Source of the DNA: Bacteroidetes bacterium ADurb.Bin008
GTDB lineage: Bacteria; Bacteroidota; Bacteroidia; Bacteroidales; Tenuifilaceae
Direction: 5' to 3'
Length of the DNA: 53,227 nt
NCBI GenBank assembly: GCA_002071445.1
Contig: MWFE01000014.1
Coordinates: 1-53,227, forward strand
The translations under genes were made by a program, and so were the position numbers. Under the pieces are notes generated by a model. The model was not told where the DNA came from, searched no databases, and worked only from the letters and a program-made list of their open reading frames with translations. This document shows positions 36,360-45,100 of this stretch, piece after piece. How positions within the stretch are numbered: the first letter of the stretch is position 1; every line of letters starts with the position of its first letter.

Positions 36360-36941
36360 ATGAATACCAATGCCTCTCTTATTGAACTATTTAATAACCT
36401 TGTTTCGAAAAGACAAAGTGTAAGGGGCTATTTGCCGCAACCCATAGAACGGGATAAGTTGGATAGAATAATTGAAGCAGCCCGACTGGCACCCTCCGCT
36501 TGCAATGCGCAACCGTGGAAATTTATTGTGGTTGATAATCCCGAAATTAAGAATAGTATAGCCGATGCCACATCGAGCAGAGTATTGGGTATGAACCACT
36601 TCACCAAGCAAGCACCGGTGCACATTGTGGTCATTTTGGAAGGCGCCAATTTCAAATCGAGTTTTGGGAGTTTGGCCAAACGCAAGTACTACCCGTTGAT
36701 GGATATTGGCATTGCCGTAAATCACATTTGCCTTGCGGCAACTGCCGAAGAATTAGGGTCATGCATTATTGGCTGGTTCGTTGAGAAAAGAGTGAAAAAA
36801 ATACTTAATATCCCTAGGGGAAAACGTCCACTGCTAATCATCACATTAGGTTATCCTTCGAATCAGGAAATTCGGGAGAAAAAAAGAAAAACAATTGAAG
36901 AGATTGTCGGTTATAATGGTTATGACGGGAAAACCAACTGA
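36360..36941 (+). CDS. Nitroreductase family FMN oxidoreductase
   Basis: This 193-residue flavin enzyme of the nitroreductase fold has the FMN phosphate-binding RQSVRGYLPQPI near the start, AARLAPSACNAQPWKFIVVD, MDIGIAVNHICLAATAEELGSC and a C-terminal IITLGYPSNQE. Members reduce nitro compounds, quinones or related substrates with NAD(P)H. The true substrate is unknown. It lies 24 bases upstream of the next gene and may be cotranscribed with it. Confidence 0.88.
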   Translation: MNTNASLIELFNNLVSKRQSVRGYLPQPIERDKLDRIIEAARLAPSACNAQPWKFIVVDNPEIKNSIADATSSRVLGMNHFTKQAPVHIVVILEGANFKSSFGSLAKRKYYPLMDIGIAVNHICLAATAEELGSCIIGWFVEKRVKKILNIPRGKRPLLIITLGYPSNQEIREKKRKTIEEIVGYNGYDGKTN

Positions 36942-36965
36942 TTAACTCTAAGATACAACAGGGCC

Positions 36966-38384
36966 ATGGAACGGGAAATCTATACCACCAGACGCAAAGC
37001 ATTGATGCTTAACCTCGATACTTCCAAATATGGCAGTATTGCCGAGATTGGAGGTGGGCAAGAAGTGGCACGTGAATTTTTCCTGGCCGGAGGCGCATCG
37101 GGAACCATTGCCAAAACCATTTCGGCCTACGATAAAACCTTTAGCGACCATCTGTATAATCAGGGGCAAAGCGGGCGATATGTGAGCCTGAACAGGCTTG
37201 AAAAGATGCTGGAAGCTGAATACAATGAACTGGTTAAGCTTTTAAACGATAAGCGTAATGATAAATTAAGATTTTTTTCATTTGCCAATACCGTTGAGAT
37301 TCTCAACTACCGGAAGAGCAACCAGGGTCATGGATGGCTGGGGATGAAGTTTGAATTGACAACACCCGGTCAGCCCAACGAAGTGGTAATCCACGTAAGG
37401 TTGCTTGAAAACGATTCGGCACAACAGCAATTTACCCTGGGAACGTTAGGGGTTAATCTTATTTATGCCTGCTTTTATTACCACCACGATCCCAACGTTT
37501 TTCTGCAATCGTTGTTGGACAACCTCGATTTCGACAGGGTTGAGGTAACCATGGCACGTATTACAGGCCCCGATTTCCGCTTCGTTGACAATCGCCTTCT
37601 CTGCGTTCAGCTGGTAAAAAACGGCATGACCCCTGCCGTGATGTTCGACCGCTATGGCGAAGTGCACCAGCCTTCGGATTTTCTTTACAAGAAAAATGCC
37701 CTGGTACTCCGTGGACGATTCCGACCGATTACTTACGTAGGTTTTGATATTCTCAAAACATCATACGCTCTTTTCAAAGAGGACAAATGCTTCAAGCCGG
37801 AAAATACCCTCCAAATCTGCGAGATAACCCTTTACAACCTCCTTGAGAAAGGCGAAATCAACGAGCGCGATTTTTTGGACAGGGTTGATCTACTTAACGG
37901 GATGGGGCAAAATGTGCTGGTATCAAATTTCCGGGAGTTTTACAAACTGGTTGACTATTTTAACAGGTTTAATATTCTCAATCTTAGGGTAATACTGGGC
38001 GTGCCTACGTTCACTAGGGTATTGGAGAAGCAATACTATAAAAATCTACGCGGAGGAATCCTTGAGGCCATGGGCAGAATGTTCCCTAAAAATACCCGTT
38101 TTTTTATTTACCCCACCATGGACAGAAAAACGGGTAAAATACTACTGGTGGACGATATTGAGATGGAGCCTGATGTTAAGCATATTTTTAACTACCTGGT
38201 TGAAAACCGTAAAATACGAAATTTACGGCAGGCCAACAGGAAATGGCTGCACATAACCCCCGATGAAGTGCTTCGCCTAATGGATGCAAATGACAGCCGA
38301 TGGGAGACCATGGTACCGAAATATGTATCGAAGCGGATAAAAACCCTGAAGATTTTCGGGTATAAAGGGGAAGATCCGGAATAG
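36966..38384 (+). CDS. Conserved protein of uncertain function, 472 residues
   Basis: I recognise the N-terminal pattern (RKALMLNLDTSKYGSIAEIGGGQEVAREFF, then GGASGTIAKTISAYD) from a widespread ~470-residue family. I recall database entries naming it nicotinate-nucleotide adenylyltransferase. I see no HxGH or ISSTxxR motif of that enzyme class, so I would not use the name. The protein looks soluble, with no signal peptide, and has acidic and aromatic motifs (DRVEVTMARITGPDFRFVDNRLLCVQLV) and a basic C-terminus. The preceding nitroreductase gene may be in the same operon. The conserved GGGQEVAR and AKTISAYD segments would be the first places to look for an active site. Confidence 0.7.
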   Translation: MEREIYTTRRKALMLNLDTSKYGSIAEIGGGQEVAREFFLAGGASGTIAKTISAYDKTFSDHLYNQGQSGRYVSLNRLEKMLEAEYNELVKLLNDKRNDKLRFFSFANTVEILNYRKSNQGHGWLGMKFELTTPGQPNEVVIHVRLLENDSAQQQFTLGTLGVNLIYACFYYHHDPNVFLQSLLDNLDFDRVEVTMARITGPDFRFVDNRLLCVQLVKNGMTPAVMFDRYGEVHQPSDFLYKKNALVLRGRFRPITYVGFDILKTSYALFKEDKCFKPENTLQICEITLYNLLEKGEINERDFLDRVDLLNGMGQNVLVSNFREFYKLVDYFNRFNILNLRVILGVPTFTRVLEKQYYKNLRGGILEAMGRMFPKNTRFFIYPTMDRKTGKILLVDDIEMEPDVKHIFNYLVENRKIRNLRQANRKWLHITPDEVLRLMDANDSRWETMVPKYVSKRIKTLKIFGYKGEDPE

Positions 38385-38395
38385 TCAATCCATGT

Positions 38396-38437
38396 AAAAA
38401 CAGTAGTGGGAATCACCCTGTTCAGATGGTTCCCACT
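38396..38437 (-). terminator. Terminator-like 3' hairpin of the candidate RNA
   Basis: On the minus strand, an 8-bp stem AGTGGGAA/TTCCCACT (38430-38437 with 38405-38412) is followed by ACTG and five U residues at 38400-38396. Confidence 0.6.
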
Positions 38438-39019
38438 TCATAGTACCTTATCCCGAAGGATTTGGCGTCTATGCCAAGTTACAGTTATTTTGGCCGACTG
38501 CATTTGCAGGTTGTGCAACCTTCGTTTGCAGCCCTTGATCCTTCAACCGCTCCGGTTAAGGTGTGGTTGGCGGATTGTCCATTCGGCTAATCCGAAGATT
38601 AGCTTTGGTGGACGAAATGTCGTTGGTTCGAAGTCCGTGAATTTGTTTCTGATTCTAAACTGCCAACCCATCCGGTACCCTTTCTTTGCAGAATTGGCCA
38701 CTTTCAGTGCTGTGCAGTTTAATGTGAATCACAATCGCATTCACGGTTAATCCTAACTGGTTTCCGAAGAAACCGTATGGATTTCAACATTGGGCATGGG
38801 AGCCTAAGCTCTTTTTCCCCCTGTTGCTTCCGACTCAATCATTCTAAGAACGTTAGACGACCTTCGATTGACTGACCTCCTCCTGTGGCGAACTCTTGGG
38901 AGTCGGACTCCGGATCCTGGGACAAGCAAATCTTTCGATTTGTGTGAATGGGTTGCTACCTCAGCTAAGCGATAACCTCCCACTCCCTGCCTTTTGGATC
39001 AACCTTTTATCTCTCGCTT
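38396..39019 (-). ncRNA. Candidate large structured noncoding RNA, about 620 nt
   Basis: Read on the minus strand, this gap contains three hairpins with the extra-stable loop C(UUCG)G: at 38759-38774 (extended by AATCC/GGATT at 38749-38753 and 38779-38783), 38586-38603 (enclosed by GTCCA/TGGAC) and 38450-38461. A C(GAAA)G hairpin lies at 38927-38942. Longer-range perfect helices include CCGACTC/GAGTCGG (38830-38836 with 38900-38906, enclosing TCAATC/GATTGA and TCTAA/TTAGA), GGTTGGC/GCCAACC (38565-38571 with 38662-38668), and TTGATCC/GGATCAA joining 38996-39002 to 38535-38541. The 3' end is a hairpin plus U-run. On the plus strand the loops read CGAA and TTTC, which supports minus-strand transcription. 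I could not match it to a known RNA class. Confidence 0.7.
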
Positions 39020-39026
39020 GGTGAAG

Positions 39027-39057
39027 TAAAAGTATTACGATAATCCTTCAAATGCAA
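39027..39057 (-). promoter_or_regulatory. Candidate promoter of the structured RNA
   Basis: On the minus strand, TTG (39055-39057), a 20-nt spacer and TACTTTTA (39027-39034) differ from the Bacteroidota consensus at the last -7 base only. The two susC promoters have the same variant. Transcription would begin near 39019. Confidence 0.5.
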
Positions 39058-39072
39058 TTTTTTCCCTTCCTT

Positions 39073-39182
39073 GTTATTAACCCATTTTTAAGGGTAGTTA
39101 TTAACAAATGTTAATAACTGTCAAAATACCTCAGACAACGGATTCTGAGAGTTAAAAATGAGAAAATAATGAAGTTATTAAC
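39073..39182. promoter_or_regulatory. Four GTTATTAAC boxes upstream of the structured RNA
   Basis: GTTATTAAC occurs at 39073-39081, 39097-39105 and 39174-39182, and inverted (GTTAATAAC) at 39110-39118. The middle two form a perfect 10-bp inverted repeat AGTTATTAAC/GTTAATAACT with a 4-nt loop at 39096-39119. The cluster begins about 15 bases upstream of the candidate RNA promoter, so it could be an operator array. It lies just downstream of the acylphosphatase gene. Confidence 0.5.
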
Positions 39183-39200
39183 AATGTAAATGTGCTTTAA

Positions 39201-39473
39201 CTACCTAATGGTAAACCCAACAAAACCCTGCATGGGAGCGTCACTCAGCTGGCAATCGGTAACCTGGGACCGAGGAGGGCCCTTACGGCAGTGATCTACA
39301 AACACATCCACAAGGTGCGAATCGCCCTCCACTTCAATGTAAACGCTACCATCGTTGCGGTTCATTACAGAGCCGGCTACTCCGATCTCGGATGCCAATC
39401 GGTACACAAAGTATCGAAAACCCACCTGTTGTACCCTACCCTGTAAGACGATTTTCAATGCCTTGGCACTCAT
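39201..39473 (-). CDS. acyP: Acylphosphatase
   Basis: The protein has 90 residues from the ATG at 39473 (MSAKALKIV). An ATG two codons upstream at 39479 is also possible, and the longer frame to 39590 lacks family similarity. The catalytic Arg is in GRVQQVGFRYF and the catalytic Asn is in VMNRNDGSVYIEVEG. The enzyme hydrolyses acyl phosphates such as acetyl or carbamoyl phosphate. The C-terminus GFTIR is typical. The candidate structured RNA follows on the same strand about 180 bases downstream. Confidence 0.92.
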   Translation of the reverse strand: MSAKALKIVLQGRVQQVGFRYFVYRLASEIGVAGSVMNRNDGSVYIEVEGDSHLVDVFVDHCRKGPPRSQVTDCQLSDAPMQGFVGFTIR

Positions 39474-39649
39474 AATCATTCGTTTTGTTATATGTTTACG
39501 TTTTTCGTATAAATATGTTGAGTAAAATTGCCTATAAATAAATATATCTAAACCATAAACGTTGGATAATGGTATAACCAGCCATGGCATACTGCTTGAC
39601 CGCCCCCATTAAATGATTAAAAAAAGAAGGAATTAAATTGCAAACCCAA

Positions 39650-39704
39650 GTCGCTAAGAGCGATTCGCTGCGTAAAGGGGAAAAACAGCCCCTGCAAAAG
39701 CGAT
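39650..39704. other. Hairpin pair between acyP and the DUF456 gene
   Basis: TCGCT/AGCGA forms a small hairpin at 39651-39663. An extended one, CGCTGC-AGGGG/CCCCT-GC-AGCG, lies at 39666-39702 with an A-rich loop AAAAACAG. It may be a leader element or an sRNA. No open frame covers it. The nearest downstream promoter-like box is TATCTTTG at 39766-39773. Confidence 0.35.
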
Positions 39705-39800
39705 TAAATCCGGAGTTCAGTCAACATAAAGCGAGAATTTGTAGAATGTTTTTTAAAATTGACAATATCTTTGCTTTTTAATCAAAACACTATCGATAGA

Positions 39801-40289
39801 ATGGATTATTTATTGATTGTCATTGCAGCGATCCTGATTATACTGGGCCTGTTGGGGTGCATCTTGCCCATCCTTCCGGGGCCACCTCTAAGCTTTGCCG
39901 CTATTCTTTTAGGTCACTTTACCCGTTGGGGACATTTAGAAACGAACCTTTTGCTATGGCTTGGGCTGGCTGCCGCTGCCGTAACGGTTGTTGACTATAT
40001 CCTGCCCATATGGGCTACGAAAAAGTTCGGTGGCAGCAAACGGGGCGTACGAGGTGCTACCATAGGATTAATTGTAGGAATTTTCTTTTTCCCCCCGCTG
40101 GGGATTATTTTAGGGCCGTTCATTGGTACTCTCATAGGCGAACTAACCTCAAGGGATACCATGCATCAATCAAACGCTTTCAAATCGGCATTTGGATCAT
40201 TCTTTGGATTTCTTCTGGGAACGGGATTAAAATTTGCCGTTTCAGGAGTAATTACTTACTACTTTATAACGCAAGTATTTATTTGTTAG
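39801..40289 (+). CDS. DUF456 family membrane protein
   Basis: The 162-residue integral membrane protein from the ATG at 39801 has four or five hydrophobic segments. These include YLLIVIAAILIILGLLGCILPILPGPP, the glycine-rich ATIGLIVGIFFFPPLGIILGPFIGTLIGEL and a final AVSGVITYYFITQVF. The ILPILPGPP and GPFIGTLIGEL motifs are those of the DUF456 family, whose function is unknown. A TATCTTTG -7-like box is centred about 30 bases upstream. The frame also opens at 39759, but the added residues are hydrophilic and not family-like. It is convergent with the RRM gene. Confidence 0.85.
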   Translation: MDYLLIVIAAILIILGLLGCILPILPGPPLSFAAILLGHFTRWGHLETNLLLWLGLAAAAVTVVDYILPIWATKKFGGSKRGVRGATIGLIVGIFFFPPLGIILGPFIGTLIGELTSRDTMHQSNAFKSAFGSFFGFLLGTGLKFAVSGVITYYFITQVFIC

Positions 40290-40315
40290 AAACACTATAT
40301 CCAAGCTACTCCACT

Positions 40316-40579
40316 TTACTTAGCCTCTTCCTCAGTGGTCTTCTTGTGAGCACTATTTACCTTAATGTTCCTTCCTTTTACCAGTGTATCGTGCAACGCC
40401 TGAATGGCATTAGTGGCATCCTCCTCGTTGTCCATCTCTACAAAAGCATAACCCTTAGATTTTCCTGTTCTTCTGTCAGTTATAATTCTAACGTTTACAA
40501 CATTCCCATAAGGTATGAAAAGCTCTTTAATCTCATCCACTGTCATCCCGTAGGCAATATTACCAATGTAGATGTTCAT
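40316..40579 (-). CDS. RRM-domain RNA-binding protein
   Basis: The 87-residue single RNA-recognition-motif protein has RNP2 IYIGNI (residues 3-8) and RNP1 KGYAFVEM (about 43-50), followed by a short charged tail (SAHKKTTEEEAK). Such small RRM proteins are abundant in Bacteroidota and cyanobacteria and act as RNA chaperones or cold-response factors. It lies about 1.3 kb from the candidate structured RNA, and whether the two interact is unknown. Confidence 0.93.
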   Translation of the reverse strand: MNIYIGNIAYGMTVDEIKELFIPYGNVVNVRIITDRRTGKSKGYAFVEMDNEEDATNAIQALHDTLVKGRNIKVNSAHKKTTEEEAK

Positions 40580-40709
40580 AGCGAAAAAGTTTTATTGTTA
40601 GGCAATATAAAATTAAATAAAATTTTTGAATATCAGGTCAAAAAAGTCAATATTTTTTCTTGTCGCATAAGTATGGTCAATTCCTCATTCGTCGCTGCTA
40701 TATAACAGG

Positions 40710-40740
40710 TTGCCCTTGCAAATAATAATGGATATTTTTG
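40710..40740 (+). promoter_or_regulatory. Candidate ctlX promoter
   Basis: TTG (40710-40712), a 20-nt spacer and TATTTTTG (40733-40740) fit the Bacteroidota consensus. The leader would be about 85 bases, and a long A-rich stretch precedes the start codon. Confidence 0.5.
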
Positions 40741-40831
40741 CACTCAATACTAATGTGCAGTACATACCTATAGTTTATTACCGTTTTCATTAAAATTAGA
40801 TTAATAAAAAACAACCATAAATTTTTTTAAA

Positions 40832-41752
40832 ATGCAAACAACAAATAGTGTTTTTCTTGTTAGGCCTGCCAATTTTGGCTTCAATGTCGAAACTGCCGTT
40901 TCCAACGTTTTCCAAAACAAGATGAGCGAAAAAGAAGAAGTAATACAAAGTAAAGTTTTGAAAGAATTCGATGTCTTTACCTCTACATTAAGGTCCAAAG
41001 GTGTTAATGTATTTGTTTTTGATGATACTCCTACACCTGTAAAACCTGATGCCATATTTCCAAACAACTGGATATCGCTCCATTCCAATGGCAAAGTAAT
41101 TCTTTACCCCATGTGTACGCCCAATAGGCGTATAGAGAGGCGACAGGACATTATTGATTCGCTCGCCAAAAAATTTAATATCGCCGAAGTCATTGACCTT
41201 TCCGGTTCTGAGGCTGACAATAAGTTCATGGAAGGTACAGGGAGCATTGTGTTTGACCATACGAATAGAATAGCTTACGCCTGCCTTTCGCCCCGAACCG
41301 ATAAGGATGTTTTTTTAAAGGTATGCAGCATATTGCAGTATAAGCCGGTTTACTTCTACTCACGCGACAAAAGCGGTAAAGAAATCTATCACACCAACGT
41401 AGTGATGTGCATTGGTAAAGGATTCGCAGTTATTTGCCTCGAAAGTATCACTGATAAAAAAGAAAGAGAAAATGTAGTGGAGATGCTCACCGGAACGGGG
41501 AATCAAATAATCGATATATCATTTGAACAAATGGTCAGTTTTGCCGGCAATATGCTTGCAATCCGATCCAATGATGGGAAAGAGTTACTGGTAATGTCCC
41601 AAACCTCATACGACAGCCTTACTAAAAACCAACGGGAAACGCTTGAAAAATACTGTGAACTTGTTCCGCTTTCCATCAATACCATTGAAACCATTGGTGG
41701 TGGTAGTGCAAGATGTATGATTGCCGAAATATTTCTTCAACCCATCAATTAG
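40832..41752 (+). CDS. ctlX: CtlX-like citrulline/arginine hydrolase (amidinotransferase fold)
   Basis: This 306-residue enzyme of the guanidine-modifying superfamily has the substrate-binding Asp in PDAIFPNNWISLH, EGTGSIVFDH, the catalytic His in YHTNVVMCIGKGFAVI and the catalytic Cys near the end in GGGSARCMIAE. Members of this subgroup are annotated as arginine-deiminase-related or citrulline-utilisation hydrolases. Arginine or citrulline turnover is likely, but the exact substrate is not set by sequence. The terminator at 41789-41816 makes it monocistronic. Confidence 0.82.
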   Translation: MQTTNSVFLVRPANFGFNVETAVSNVFQNKMSEKEEVIQSKVLKEFDVFTSTLRSKGVNVFVFDDTPTPVKPDAIFPNNWISLHSNGKVILYPMCTPNRRIERRQDIIDSLAKKFNIAEVIDLSGSEADNKFMEGTGSIVFDHTNRIAYACLSPRTDKDVFLKVCSILQYKPVYFYSRDKSGKEIYHTNVVMCIGKGFAVICLESITDKKERENVVEMLTGTGNQIIDISFEQMVSFAGNMLAIRSNDGKELLVMSQTSYDSLTKNQRETLEKYCELVPLSINTIETIGGGSARCMIAEIFLQPIN

Positions 41753-41788
41753 CAACCACATTTTCTGTTAATATTAAGCCTTGCACAG

Positions 41789-41820
41789 CAACCCGGGAGT
41801 CAAAATTCCCGGGTTGTTGT
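41789..41820 (+). terminator. Terminator after ctlX
   Basis: A perfect 10-bp GC-rich stem CAACCCGGGA/TCCCGGGTTG with an 8-nt loop is followed by TTGTTT. The AT-rich DNA from 41821 to 42171 carries the susC promoter and a leader that is duplicated upstream of the second susC. Confidence 0.85.
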
Positions 41821-42093
41821 TTATATCCGGATAGGAATAAGAGATCATTTTACAAGAAAAATAAAAAAATATAAATTTATAATTATTCTATATAAGCAAG
41901 GCTACTTCTACTGCAAAGCGCTTTTTATGGCTTACTTTTATGCTCATAATATATTATATCTTGCTTAATCTCTGAGTTTTATAATATAAAAAACAAAAAA
42001 AATTGGAATTGATTAAAAGTGATGCATTAACTCTTATTTACATTTAATAAGTTAACAAATAGCCCAATAAGCTATAAAAAATCGAAATATTCA

Positions 42094-42124
42094 TTTGAAT
42101 TTTCAGGTAATAGTATTAATTTTA
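42094..42124 (+). promoter_or_regulatory. Promoter of the first susC gene
   Basis: TTTG (42094-42097), a 19-nt spacer and TAATTTTA (42117-42124). Spacing and elements are the same in front of the second susC, which supports the call. The leader is about 40 bases. Confidence 0.55.
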
Positions 42125-42171
42125 GCCCTATGTTAAGTACTAACTCTTTTTATTAACCTAAAATTTGTTCT

Positions 42172-45100
42172 ATGAAAAGACTATGCGTATTTCTTGCACT
42201 CTTTGCGTTTGCAGGTTTTACCCTCCTACATGCGCAAACAGTGCAGATTACCGGTACTGTGACCAGTACCGAGGATGGGATGCCCATTCCCGGGGTATCC
42301 GTTATGGTGAAAGGAACTACCATAGGTACTTCAACCGACATTGACGGTAAGTACTCATTGGGTGTTCCCCAATCTGCCACCACATTAGTATTCAGCTTTG
42401 TGGGGATAAAAACCCAAGAAGTTGTCATTGCCGGGAGAACGGTTATCGATGTGGTTCTTGAACCCGAAACTTTGGCCCTAGAAGAGATTGTGGTCACTGC
42501 GTTGGGTATTACTCGTGAGAAAAAAGCGTTAGGCTACGCGGTGCAGGATGTTAAGGGAGAAGAACTTGCCAAGGTGAGAACATCCAACATTGTAAGCACG
42601 CTTTCGGGCCGTGTTGCAGGTGTTCAAATTACTTCAGCTACAGGTCAGATGGGTGGTGGCGCCCGTATTACCGTTCGTGGGATGACTTCCCTTACGGGAA
42701 ATAACCAGCCATTGTATGTGGTGGATGGTATTCCCCTTGATAACTCCGATTTCTCGGGAACTGCAGGTGCTACTGGTTACGCAGGATACGATATGGGTAA
42801 TGCTGGTGCTGATATTAACCCCGACGACGTTGAGTCTGTATCAATTCTTAAAGGTGCATCTGCAACAGCTCTTTATGGTTCTCGCGCTGCTAACGGTGTG
42901 GTTATGATTACCACTAAAAAAGCAAAATTGCAAAAGCAAAAGGAGATTGGAGTATCGGTGAACTCACAGGTAACCTTTGAGAACATTGCCATTTACCCCA
43001 AGTATCAGAAATTGTATGGTGGAGGTGAATACTACGATGACGATGATGGAGGGCTTGACGGGTTCCTAACTTGGGATGGTCCTAATGGGCAAACATACAG
43101 AGTGGCCGACTTTGCAACAGACGAGAGTTGGGGTCCTGCTTATGATCCCAACATTTTGGTGCTTCAGTTCAATGCATTCGACGAATGGGATGAGGAGCAT
43201 TATCTGAAGCCTACACCATGGGTTTACCCCAAGAATGACTACACCTATTTCTTCAATACCGGTGTGGGTTACCAAAACAACATACAGATTAACGGTGGCA
43301 ACGAGAATGGTGCATTCAGGGCATCATATACCAATTATCAAACCACGGGGATTACTCCAAATAGTGAGATGAAGAGAAATACCTTGAGTTTTAGCGGAAT
43401 TGGTAAGTTTGGAGACATGGTTGATTCGTGGATTAATGCAAGTTTTGTATCTACCGAAGCTAAGGGACGCCCCGAAACCGGATATGGAGATAGGAGCCCG
43501 GTACAAAAGATGTGGCAATGGATTCACACTTCGGTCGATTATAAAGATATGAGTGATTACAAGAACCCCGATGGCACACAAAGATCTTGGAACCGTGGAA
43601 GTGCCGATGATCCCGTACCTCTTTATACCGATAACCCCTATTGGTCAGTTTACGAAAACTATCAAGACGATCGCCGTGACCGTGTATTTGGAAATACCGG
43701 CGTGAATATTAAACTAGCCCCATGGTTGAAATTGACGGGTAGGATGGGTATTGACTTCTACGATCTGAAGATGAGGGAAAGGCTAGCTGTTGGCTCGCAG
43801 GCAACAAGTGAATACTCGGAGCAGGCACGTTCAGTGTTCGAGAAAACTCTGGAGGCCTTTTTTACCGCTGATCAGAGATTTTCCGATGATTTGATTGGAT
43901 TGAGTGCTATTATTGGAACTTCCCGTTACGATAGGGAAGCGTACCTAAATGGTGGATGGACCGATGGTGGACTTATTCTTCCCAACCTCTATACCCTATC
44001 GAATTCGAAGAACCTTGCCCAGACTTGGGATAGCAACTCGCGTAAACGTATTAACAGTATATATTCCAACTTAACTTTTGACTACAATAGGCTAGTGTAT
44101 TTGGATTTGGCCCTACGTAATGACCATTCCTCAACACTACCCAAGGAGAACAGGTCGTATATCTACTACTCAGGTAACCTGAGCTTCATCCTTTCGGAAC
44201 TCGATGCATTGAAATCAATGGATTTTCTGTCGTTTGCCAAACTTCGTGCTGGCTATGCCGTGGTGGGTAACGATACAAACCCCTATTCCGATAGGCAGTA
44301 CTATTCTTTGACAACGCCCTTTGGTGGCGATCCCAGGATATTCCTTCCTTCAACCCTTCCCAACCTTGAACTTAGACCTGAGCAGACTAAAGCCTGGGAA
44401 ATTGGTGCTGAAGTAAACTTCCTCAATAATAGACTAGGACTCGAGGTGTCATACTTCAATAAGGTTACGGTTGACCAGATTATACCCATTCAGGTTTCGG
44501 CCACTACCGGTTATGCTTCGTTCTTCACTAACGCAGGGCAGATGACCAATAAGGGTTTAGAAGTGGTACTCAATGGTACGCCGGTTAAGACTAAGGATTT
44601 TGAGTGGTTTGTCAATCTGAACGTTGCTACACTACACAATACTGTAGATGAGATCTCTGATAAGTATGACCTACAGTATCTTACGCTTCAAGGTGCTCCC
44701 TTTAAGGTACAGATTGGTGCCTATAAGGGCGAAACATACCCAATTATTTATGGTACGGATTTCCAAACCGATGATAAAGGTAATAAACTGATTACCCCAA
44801 CCGGTGCCGGGAAGGGTCGTATAAGAGTTAAACCCATAGGACCCATTGGTAAGGTAACCCCCGATTTCACAGCAGGTTTGACCAATACTTTTATGTTCAA
44901 GGGTGTTGATTTTAGCTTCCTTATCGATATGCAGAAGGGTGGTCACATGTATTACCTATCGCACTGCTGGGCTATGTACAGCGGAATTCTTGAAGAGTCG
45001 GCTGCTATAAATGCTAATGGGAAGAATATACGCGAACCCGTTCCAGAAGGCGGTGGATATCTATACGATGGTGTTTATGGATATTTGGATCCCGATGGCA

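Noticed and set aside
38620..38640. tRNA T-loop-like GGTTCGAAGTCC
   Set aside because: Flanking bases do not form T, acceptor or anticodon stems on either strand.
38406..38750. A 114-residue plus-strand protein over the structured-RNA region
   Set aside because: It is rich in Cys, Arg, Leu and Trp with no recognisable pattern. The hairpins explain the sequence better, and the frame is on the opposite strand.
38396..39019. RNase P RNA, tmRNA or group II intron
   Set aside because: I see no GAGGAAAGTCC-type core, no tRNA-like ends with CCA, and no domain V hairpin or reverse transcriptase.
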